Shown one piece after another: positions 1 to 4,620 of a stretch of 6,339 nucleotides of DNA (positions within the stretch are counted from its first letter, which is position 1; the number at the start of each line of letters is the position of its first letter). The notes beneath the pieces were generated by a model that did not search any database, had not been told where the DNA came from, and worked only from the letters and a program-made list of their open reading frames with translations. The position numbers and the translations under genes are program-made. This stretch comes from an uncultured Clostridia bacterium (GTDB lineage: Bacteria; Bacillota; Clostridia; Oscillospirales; Ruminococcaceae), in assembly GCA_946535685.1 (NCBI GenBank), contig CAMNDR010000061.1, forward strand, positions 1 to 6,339, written 5' to 3'.

Positions 1-1281
1 CATTATGCAGAGGGCTCCTCGGAGGTCTATGAAGGCCTGTTTACGATGGAAATGCTGAACCGTGATTTCACGACCGGCCAGAGCTTCTTCAGCGCCGACG
101 GTTCTGTCTGGTATGATATGTACAATGTACAGCCGAAGGACAGCGCAGCCGCCAAGGACATTCCGCTGGAATTTGATCCGGAGGCAACCGATGTCACGGA
201 AGCAGACACGCCCGCACCGACCGTACCGGAAACGATCCTTCCGACGGAAGTGCCGACCGCATCTGACAAAGGCACAGAGCTCCCGGTGGTTGCTGCCGAT
301 ACCGCACCGACCGATCCGACAGAGCCTGCAGCCGATCCGACAGAGCCGGCCACCGAGGACGCGACCGGCGATCCCCTGGAGGGCTTTGAGGGTGAGTACA
401 CCCGCACGACCAGCAGGGTTGGCAATATCTGCCTGAAGGCTGTGACGGTAGACAGCGGCACAGTGACATTCTCCGATTATCACACAGCGATCCCGGCAGA
501 GCAGGCAGTTTCGCTCACCAGCCCGGACAATGCACCGATCTATTATTCCCTGGACGGCGTGAACTTCGAGCTCTACAACAAGCCGATCGCCTTCCCGGAG
601 GGCAAGGATTCCATGCAGATCACTGCCTATGCCGATGTTTCCATTCTCGGCGGCACACAGGATATCAGAAAGTTCACCCAGACCTACACCAAGCGTCACG
701 CCGTGATCTCCAGCCTGCTGTGCAAGGAGGAGCTCCCCAGCGGCCTTGCCGAGGACGTTCCCAGTGATTATGCGGCAGCAGATGCATCCGATCCGACGAA
801 GCTCGACTACAGAGTCAGCGCAAAGAGCAAGTCTCTGGAGCTGTTCCCCATCTCCACCGGAACCGTCAAGATCGACGGCACAGAGGTCGCTTCCGGTTCC
901 TCTGTCAAGATCCCGCTGACAGGTGAGGGCGCCAAGGATGTGACCATTGAGGTGACACAGGACGGCCTGGAGCCGACCAGCTACACGCTCTCCGTTCAGA
1001 CGCTCCCGTCCTATGATCCGGAGCCTTCCGATGATGTGATCCTCGGTGATGTGAACGATGATGGCATCGCCAACGCATCCGATGCAGCACGCATCCTGAT
1101 CGACGCAGCAAAGGCAGGCGCGAAAGGCGGCACCTCTGCTTTCACCGAGAAGCAGCAGAAGGCCGCAGATGTCAACGGCGACGGCACGATCAACGCCTCC
1201 GATGCGGCAGTGGTTCTGATCTATGCCGCTGCAGTCGGCGCCGGCAAGACCGATGCCAGGATCGAGGATTATGTGAAGTAA
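1..1281 (+). CDS. Secreted multidomain protein with C-terminal type I dockerin (5' end missing)
   Basis: The frame is open from base 1 to TAA at 1279-1281, giving 426 visible residues; the start lies upstream, so the Met at 46 is internal. In order I see: an end of a beta-rich domain (1-44, with GQSFFSADGSVWYDMY); an acidic Thr/Pro/Glu linker (about 45-130) with repeated DPTEP units; a chitobiase C-terminal-like beta-sandwich (about 150-232, with IYYSLDGVNFELY); a cadherin-like beta-sandwich (about 275-338, with DGTEVASGSSVKIPL ending SYTLSV); and a dockerin (349 to about 417). The dockerin has two Ca2+-loop repeats, D350-N352-D354-D361 and D390-N392-D394-D401, both followed by helix starts within NASDAA. 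By family knowledge, dockerins bind cohesins on scaffoldins or the cell surface, so the protein is extracellular. The catalytic part, if any, is outside the window. The N-terminal fragment faintly resembles the lectin-like tail of Clostridial C1 peptidases, but this is a weak guess. The dockerin call is firm; the overall enzyme is unknown. Confidence 0.9.
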   Translation, partial: HYAEGSSEVYEGLFTMEMLNRDFTTGQSFFSADGSVWYDMYNVQPKDSAAAKDIPLEFDPEATDVTEADTPAPTVPETILPTEVPTASDKGTELPVVAADTAPTDPTEPAADPTEPATEDATGDPLEGFEGEYTRTTSRVGNICLKAVTVDSGTVTFSDYHTAIPAEQAVSLTSPDNAPIYYSLDGVNFELYNKPIAFPEGKDSMQITAYADVSILGGTQDIRKFTQTYTKRHAVISSLLCKEELPSGLAEDVPSDYAAADASDPTKLDYRVSAKSKSLELFPISTGTVKIDGTEVASGSSVKIPLTGEGAKDVTIEVTQDGLEPTSYTLSVQTLPSYDPEPSDDVILGDVNDDGIANASDAARILIDAAKAGAKGGTSAFTEKQQKAADVNGDGTINASDAAVVLIYAAAVGAGKTDARIEDYVK

Positions 1282-1289
1282 CGTCCCCC

Positions 1290-1317
1290 AACCCCCTCCC
1301 CACCGTGGAGGGGGTTG
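1290..1317. repeat. Palindrome copy 1 (hairpin after dockerin gene)
   Basis: AACCCCCTCC (1290-1299) and GGAGGGGGTT (1307-1316) form a perfect 10-bp stem with a 7-base loop, beginning 9 bases after the dockerin stop codon. No T-run follows (next bases GAAGTCTG), so it is at best a weak or Rho-assisted 3'-end hairpin. The 28-base unit recurs at 1467-1494 with only the three central loop bases changed (CCG here, TAA there). Confidence 0.8.
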
Positions 1318-1338
1318 AAGTCTGTCAAAAAAGCTATT

Positions 1339-1440
1339 TTGCAGGGTTCGGGGGCGAAGCCCCCGCAATATAGCCCTCCCCCTTCGGGGGAGGTGCCGCC
1401 GAACGGCGGCGGAGGGGGCGGCCTGCGGTGCGCCAGCACC
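1339..1440. repeat. GC-rich hairpin array in intergenic region (REP/BIME-like)
   Basis: Four back-to-back inverted repeats are readable. 1350-1364 is GGGGGC-GAA-GCCCCC, inside an outer TTGC (1339-1342) / GCAA (1365-1368) pair. 1375-1393 is an 8-bp CCTCCCCC/GGGGGAGG stem with a TTC loop. 1395-1410 is GCCGCC-GAAC-GGCGGC. 1427-1440 is GGTGC-GCCA-GCACC. Such stacked CCTCCCC/GGGGAGG hairpins resemble dispersed intergenic repeats common in Ruminococcaceae genomes; that is pattern memory, not a database match. No protein-coding frame here is credible. Possible roles are transcript-end stabilisation, a passive repeat family, or a small non-autonomous element. Confidence 0.7.
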
Positions 1441-1466
1441 AGAAAACGGACTTTATCGACAAGCTG

Positions 1467-1499
1467 AACCCCCTCCCCATAATGGAGGGGGTTGTTTTT
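1467..1499 (+). terminator. Palindrome copy 2 with T-run (intrinsic terminator-like)
   Basis: AACCCCCTCC (1467-1476) and GGAGGGGGTT (1484-1493) form the same perfect 10-bp stem as copy 1, with loop CCATAAT. It is followed by G and five Ts (1495-1499), the layout of a Rho-independent terminator on the + strand. It would end transcription coming from the dockerin gene and insulate the oadG-like promoter. It is the downstream boundary of the hairpin array. Confidence 0.65.
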
Positions 1500-1540
1500 A
1501 TAGCATGGATAAAACGCCGAAAAATCGGGACAGCCGGAAA

Positions 1541-1558
1541 TCTCATAAAAAAATGAGA
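1541..1558. repeat. Small inverted repeat just upstream of the oadG promoter
   Basis: TCTCAT (1541-1546), six As, ATGAGA (1553-1558) is a perfect 6-bp inverted repeat ending 8 bases before the -35 box at 1567. It could be an operator half-site pair, or simply part of an A-rich UP-type element. Nothing in the sequence decides between these. Confidence 0.3.
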
Positions 1559-1566
1559 AAAAACAC

Positions 1567-1595
1567 TTGCATTTATGCCGGAAGTATAGTATAAT
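1567..1595 (+). promoter_or_regulatory. Sigma-A-type promoter for the oadG-oadB operon
   Basis: TTGCAT at 1567-1572 (-35) and a perfect TATAAT at 1590-1595 (-10) are separated by 17 bases, with A-rich DNA upstream. Expected transcription start is near 1601-1603, giving a leader of about 35 bases before the ATG at 1637. No other promoter is needed for the downstream pair. Confidence 0.85.
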
Positions 1596-1623
1596 AGATA
1601 TGTATGCTGAAAATTCAATGATT

Positions 1624-1629
1624 GGAGAG
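1624..1629 (+). promoter_or_regulatory. Ribosome binding site that fixes the oadG-like start
   Basis: GGAGAG lies 7 bases before ATG 1637. A TTG at 1622 in the same frame would extend the protein by five residues, but it overlaps this Shine-Dalgarno site and has none of its own at a suitable distance, so ATG 1637 is chosen. Confidence 0.8.
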
Positions 1630-1636
1630 TGAGTCT

Positions 1637-2104
1637 ATGAATCTGATCTCTTGGGCAAGCCATCTCCCGATGCTTGCCGGCGGATCCATTGACGGTCAGA
1701 ACCGGCCTACTGTAGACGAATATCTGGGCGTGACCTTTGCAGGTCTGGGTATCGTTATCGCTGCACTCGCACTGCTGGTGTTCATCATCTTCCTCTTTGG
1801 CAAGATCTTCGATGCACTTGACGGCGCAAAACAGCGCAAGGAAGCCCAGGCGGCTGCGGACAAGGCACCCAAGACCACCGGAAAGCCTGCACCTGTCAAG
1901 GCGGCACCGTCACCGGCTCCTGCACCCGCTGCTGCAGAGGACGATGATGAGGTCATCGCCGTGATCTCGGCAGTGGTCGCCATGATGAGCGAAGCGGACG
2001 GCACGACCTACCGTGTGAAATCCGTAAAGCCTGTTCAGTCCGGCTTCGGCGGCAGAACCGCCTGGGCAATGGACGGACGCCGCAGCAATGTTTCGCCGTT
2101 CTGA
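1637..2104 (+). CDS. Sodium-pump decarboxylase gamma subunit (OadG family)
   Basis: The 155-residue product has the OadG layout: a short extracytoplasmic N-terminus, one membrane helix (about 30-54, YLGVTFAGLGIVIAALALLV then IIFLF), a basic stretch, a flexible Ala/Pro/Lys linker (about 70-100), then DDDEVIAVISAVVAMMSEAD (102-121) and a tail ending in the AWAMDGRR motif (142-149). In known Na+-translocating decarboxylases, gamma anchors and assembles the complex by tying the carboxyltransferase to the membrane beta subunit. The next gene is beta (25-base gap), which strongly supports the call despite the low complexity of this protein. No biotin-attachment MKM motif is present, so this is not a fused biotin carrier. 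The decarboxylase substrate (oxaloacetate, methylmalonyl-CoA, glutaconyl-CoA or other) cannot be told from gamma. Confidence 0.85.
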   Translation: MNLISWASHLPMLAGGSIDGQNRPTVDEYLGVTFAGLGIVIAALALLVFIIFLFGKIFDALDGAKQRKEAQAAADKAPKTTGKPAPVKAAPSPAPAPAAAEDDDEVIAVISAVVAMMSEADGTTYRVKSVKPVQSGFGGRTAWAMDGRRSNVSPF

Positions 2105-2112
2105 GCGCCAAG

Positions 2113-2119
2113 AAAGGAG
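2113..2119 (+). promoter_or_regulatory. Ribosome binding site of oadB
   Basis: AAAGGAG sits 10 bases before ATG 2130, in the short gap after the oadG-like stop (2102-2104). The spacing indicates cotranslation from one bicistronic mRNA. Confidence 0.75.
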
Positions 2120-2129
2120 TTTGTAACCC

Positions 2130-3344
2130 ATGCTACAAGTCTTGTTGGATATTCTTTCAGGTCTCTGGGAAACCAGCGGTCTGTGCGGTCTGGTGGATGA
2201 TCCGTGGAAGCTGGCGATGATCTTTGTCTCCTTCCTGATGATGTATCTTGCCATCGTCAAGGAATTTGAGCCGCTGCTGCTCCTGCCGATCGCGTTTGGT
2301 ATGTTCCTGTCCAATCTCCCGGCCGTTCTGACGGAGGACATGATCTTCCATGCAGAATTCTGGAACGAGCCCCAAAGCGCGGAATGGTTCTGGAAGGTGC
2401 TGCATGACGGCGGATTGCTGGATAAGCTGTACCTTGGTGTCAAGCTGCAGATCTATCCCTGCCTGATCTTCCTCGGCATCGGCACGATGACCGACTTCGG
2501 CCCGCTGATCGCCAATCCGAAGAGCTTCCTGCTCGGTGCAGCCGCACAGGGCGGTATCTTCTTCACCTTCCTGGCAGCATCCCTGATGGGCATGAACGCT
2601 GCAGAATGCGGCTCCATCGCCATCATCGGCGGTGCAGACGGCCCGACCTCTATCTATGTATCGTCGAAACTGCTCGAAAATGTGGATTCCAACCTCAGCA
2701 CCGGCACGATCGCCCTTGCGGCATATACATATATGGCGCTGGTTCCGGTCATCCAGCCCCCGATCATGCGGCTGCTGACGACCAAGAAGGAGCGTGCGAT
2801 CAAGATGCCGCAGCTCCGCACCCCGTCCAAGACCGAGAAGATCATCTTCCCGGTAGCCGTGACCCTCGTTGTTGCCCTGCTCGTACCGTCCGCAGCAGCC
2901 CTCGTCGGCATGCTGATGTTCGGCAACATCCTCAAGGAGAGCGGCGTCTGCGACCGTCTGGTCGATACCGCACAGAATGCGCTGATGAACATTGTCACGA
3001 TCTTCCTCGGCATCTCTGTTGGTGCGACCTGTACCTCCGCCAATGTGGTCAACATTGACTTCCTCAAGGTGCTCGCACTCGGTGTCGTTGCATTCTCGCT
3101 GGGTACAGCCTGCGGTCTGTTCCTGGCCAAGATCATGAACTGGATCAGCGGCGGCAAGGTCAACCCGCTCATCGGTTCCGCCGGCGTATCCGCCGTACCG
3201 ATGGCAGCCCGTATCTCTCAGAAGGAAGGCGCCAAGGTCGATCCGACCAACTTCCTGCTGATGCATGCCATGGGTCCGAACGTTGCCGGTGTTATCGGTT
3301 CCGCAGTTGCGGCCGGTGTCCTGCTGAGCGTTATCAAGTATTAA
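2130..3344 (+). CDS. oadB: Sodium ion-translocating decarboxylase subunit beta
   Basis: The 404-residue polytopic membrane protein carries the beta-subunit hallmarks: FEPLLLLPIAFGMFLSNLP near 46-64, GIGTMTDFGPLIANP at 116-130, the signature GGADGPTSIYVSSKL beginning at 167, and NPLIGSAGVSAVPMAAR beginning at 345. By alignment from memory with Klebsiella OadB, D170 corresponds to the Na+/H+-handling Asp203, and N345, G349 and S354 to Asn373, Gly377 and Ser382, so all key residues are kept. Beta couples decarboxylation of carboxybiotin to outward Na+ pumping. Length is typical of Firmicute beta subunits and slightly shorter than Klebsiella's. The gene is second in the operon after the gamma gene and ends 5 bases before a strong terminator, so the unit is gamma-beta only. 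The alpha and biotin-carrier subunits must be encoded elsewhere. Which acid is decarboxylated is undetermined; the symbol denotes the family. Confidence 0.95.
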   Translation: MLQVLLDILSGLWETSGLCGLVDDPWKLAMIFVSFLMMYLAIVKEFEPLLLLPIAFGMFLSNLPAVLTEDMIFHAEFWNEPQSAEWFWKVLHDGGLLDKLYLGVKLQIYPCLIFLGIGTMTDFGPLIANPKSFLLGAAAQGGIFFTFLAASLMGMNAAECGSIAIIGGADGPTSIYVSSKLLENVDSNLSTGTIALAAYTYMALVPVIQPPIMRLLTTKKERAIKMPQLRTPSKTEKIIFPVAVTLVVALLVPSAAALVGMLMFGNILKESGVCDRLVDTAQNALMNIVTIFLGISVGATCTSANVVNIDFLKVLALGVVAFSLGTACGLFLAKIMNWISGGKVNPLIGSAGVSAVPMAARISQKEGAKVDPTNFLLMHAMGPNVAGVIGSAVAAGVLLSVIKY

Positions 3345-3349
3345 CGAAG

Positions 3350-3374
3350 CGCCTCCCTGCGGGGAGGCGTTTTT
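3350..3374 (+). terminator. Intrinsic terminator of the oadG-oadB operon
   Basis: CGCCTCCC (3350-3357), loop TGCG, GGGAGGCG (3362-3369) gives a perfect 8-bp GC-rich stem followed directly by five Ts (3370-3374). This is a textbook Rho-independent terminator and separates the pump operon from the CDF gene. Confidence 0.93.
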
Positions 3375-3403
3375 GCAGATGCATGTTCCGCCGCTGCGCA
3401 GAA

Positions 3404-3409
3404 TACAAT
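3404..3409 (+). promoter_or_regulatory. Possible -10 box for the CDF gene
   Basis: TACAAT lies 33 bases before the CDF start and after the preceding terminator, where a promoter is expected. No convincing -35 exists at 16-18 bases upstream (GCATGT or TGCATG are poor), so the promoter is weak, activator-dependent, or the gene relies on read-through. Confidence 0.3.
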
Positions 3410-3428
3410 GCAGTAACCAATCCGGATC

Positions 3429-3434
3429 AGGAGG
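3429..3434 (+). promoter_or_regulatory. Ribosome binding site that fixes the CDF start
   Basis: A full AGGAGG consensus stands 8 bases before ATG 3443. The in-frame ATG at 3383 has no Shine-Dalgarno site and would add a 20-residue extension without family character, so it is rejected as the start. Confidence 0.88.
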
Positions 3435-3442
3435 ATGATCGT

Positions 3443-4363
3443 ATGTCTGAAATCCAAAACCAGAACGATGCAGCATCCACACAGGCAGCAATGCGGGTCT
3501 CTGTCGTGAGCATCATCATCAATGTGGTGCTGTCACTGCTCAAGCTGGCAGCAGGCCTCATTGCAAAATCCGGCGCCATGATCTCGGATGCCGTCCATTC
3601 CGCCTCCGATGTGTTCAGCACCGTCGTCGTCATCGCCGGCGTGCAGCTTGCCAGAAAGAAGCCCGACAAGGAGCATCCTTACGGCCACGAACGGATGGAA
3701 TGCGTGGCATCCGTTCTCCTTGCAGTGGTGCTTGCGGCAACAGGAGCCGGGATCGGCTATAACGGCGTCATGAAGATCGCCTCACCGGATGCACAGGCGC
3801 TCGCCGTTCCGGGGCGGCTGGCGCTTGCGGCAGCCGTGATCTCAGTCATCGTCAAGGAACTGATGTACCAGTACACCAAACGGACGGCAAAGCGGATCAA
3901 TTCCGGGGCGCTGCTGGCCGATGCCTGGCATCACCGTTCGGATGCCCTCTCATCTGTCGGCGCATTTGTGGGCATTCTGGGCGCAAGGCTGGGGCTCCCG
4001 GTCATGGATCCGCTGGCAAGCGTCATCATCTGCGTGTTCATCGGGAAGGCAGCCATCGAGATCTTCCGGGATGCAGTGGACAAAATGATCGACACCTCCT
4101 GTCCGGACGAGACCATCGCAGAGATGCGCAGCGTCATCCTCGGCACGCCGGATGTGCTTGGCATCGACGAGCTGAAAACCCGTCTTTTCGGTGCCAAGAT
4201 CTACGTCGAGGTCGAGATCCGGATGGATGCCGGCAAAACGCTGGTCGAAGCGCATGATACAGCGGAGGCGGTACACGATGCGATCGAGGCGCATTTCCCG
4301 GATGTCAAGCACTGCATGGTGCATGTGAATCCGGACATTCCACCCGCAGAAAGCACCGGCTGA
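3443..4363 (+). CDS. Cation diffusion facilitator (CDF) family metal exporter
   Basis: The 306-residue protein matches the usual CDF size. The membrane part (about 17-205) holds the paired metal-site motifs: H52xxxD56 in SDAVHSASD (helix 2) and H163xxxD167 in DAWHHRSD (helix 5), plus the conserved loop HPYGHERME at 78-86. The C-terminal cytosolic domain (about 210-298) has GIDELKTR, IYVEVEIRMD, LVEAHDTAE and CMVHVNPD elements. CDF proteins export Zn2+, Cd2+, Fe2+, Co2+ or Mn2+ from the cytoplasm by H+ antiport, as homodimers. The His-Asp/His-Asp pair suggests zinc (inference from CzcD/ZitB-type members). Compared with E. coli FieF from memory, the two CTD ligand positions His232 and His248 appear as Asp and Glu, while His261 and His283 are kept, so cytosolic metal sensing may differ. 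It is a single-gene unit between two terminators with no adjacent metal regulator. Confidence 0.93.
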   Translation: MSEIQNQNDAASTQAAMRVSVVSIIINVVLSLLKLAAGLIAKSGAMISDAVHSASDVFSTVVVIAGVQLARKKPDKEHPYGHERMECVASVLLAVVLAATGAGIGYNGVMKIASPDAQALAVPGRLALAAAVISVIVKELMYQYTKRTAKRINSGALLADAWHHRSDALSSVGAFVGILGARLGLPVMDPLASVIICVFIGKAAIEIFRDAVDKMIDTSCPDETIAEMRSVILGTPDVLGIDELKTRLFGAKIYVEVEIRMDAGKTLVEAHDTAEAVHDAIEAHFPDVKHCMVHVNPDIPPAESTG

Positions 4364-4395
4364 CCGGATCCCCGATCCGGACAGTTGCTTTTTTT
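4360..4395 (+). terminator. Probable intrinsic terminator after the CDF gene
   Basis: CCGGATC (4364-4370), loop CCC, GATCCGG (4374-4380) forms a 7-bp stem right at the stop codon. It can be extended past an A-A mismatch by CTG (4360-4362) with CAG (4382-4384). TTGC and then seven Ts (4389-4395) follow. Confidence 0.75.
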
Positions 4396-4405
4396 GCTTT
4401 AGACA

Positions 4406-4434
4406 TTGACTTTTTTCGGATAATTTGGTATAAT
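4406..4434 (+). promoter_or_regulatory. Strong sigma-A-type promoter for the GDPD gene
   Basis: TTGACT (4406-4411) and TATAAT (4429-4434) are 17 bases apart, one mismatch from full consensus. Expected start is about 4440-4442, leaving an unusually long leader of about 180 bases before ATG 4621. The -10 context (GGTATAATA) resembles that of the oadG promoter (AGTATAATA). Confidence 0.92.
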
Positions 4435-4440
4435 AAAAGA

Positions 4441-4600
4441 GATCAGACACCTGCTCCGCCAAGGCAGGAGCAGTGCCTGTGAAAATAGAAACAGGGAACC
4501 GCTAAAAACAATGGCTTTCGCGGGCGCAGCCCCACACAGAGCCCGGAGATTCCCCTATATTGTAATCTAATCATTTCAGCAAAAACAGCCTTGTTTTTGT
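4441..4600 (+). ncRNA. Structured 5' leader, possible cis-regulatory RNA (class not recognised)
   Basis: Readable elements, in order: stem CTGCTCC (4451-4457) / GGAGCAG (4467-4473), extendable by CAC/GTG with a bulge; stem CCTGT (4476-4480) / ACAGG (4491-4495) with an A-rich loop; GGGAA (4494-4498) / TTCCC (4550-4554) as a possible long-range closing pair that competes with the previous stem; GGGC (4522-4525) able to pair with either GCCC 4529-4532 or, as CGGGC, with GCCCG 4541-4545; and a perfect 8-bp CAAAAACA (4580-4587) / TGTTTTTG (4592-4599) hairpin just before the ribosome binding site. Mutually exclusive pairings and the long leader are what a riboswitch or other leader regulator would show. 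I could not match it to the c-di-GMP, c-di-AMP, cobalamin, TPP, glycine, SAM, guanidine or fluoride consensus cores that I know. The function is inferred only. Confidence 0.4.
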
Positions 4601-4602
4601 GG

Positions 4603-4611
4603 AAAGGCAGG
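4603..4611 (+). promoter_or_regulatory. Ribosome binding site of the GDPD gene (non-ideal)
   Basis: AAAGGCAGG precedes ATG 4621. Its two partial Shine-Dalgarno cores, AAAGG and CAGG, end 13 and 9 bases before the start. It begins 3 bases after the 4580-4599 hairpin, so leader folding could affect its access. Confidence 0.5.
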
Positions 4612-4620
4612 TCTAACAAA

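Noticed and set aside
27..461. Minus-strand frame with Ser/Val/Gly-rich repeats
   Set aside because: It is the antisense of the Thr/Pro/Glu linker; the repetitiveness comes from the linker codons on the + strand.
1350..1440. CRISPR array
   Set aside because: The repeated units are different palindromes without a constant direct repeat and without uniform spacers, and no cas gene is present.
1334..1663. 109-codon minus-strand frame across the intergenic hairpins and oadG promoter
   Set aside because: Its C-terminus is only the translation of the hairpin repeats (RRRSAAPPPKGEG...), its N-terminus overlaps the oadG start and promoter, and it has no family features.
3383..3442. 20-residue N-terminal extension of the CDF protein from ATG 3383
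   Set aside because: There is no ribosome site before 3383, whereas a consensus AGGAGG precedes ATG 3443; the extension overlaps the likely promoter and leader.
2157..3491. 444-codon minus-strand open frame over oadB
   Set aside because: It is antisense to a clear OadB with all family motifs. Its translation is rich in Asp/His/Arg/Gly with no membrane segments or known motif, as expected from the mirror of GC-biased codons.
4441..4600. Known riboswitch (c-di-GMP, c-di-AMP, cobalamin, TPP, SAM, glycine, guanidine, fluoride)
   Set aside because: None of the conserved core sequences I know for these classes is present, so I left the leader unclassified.
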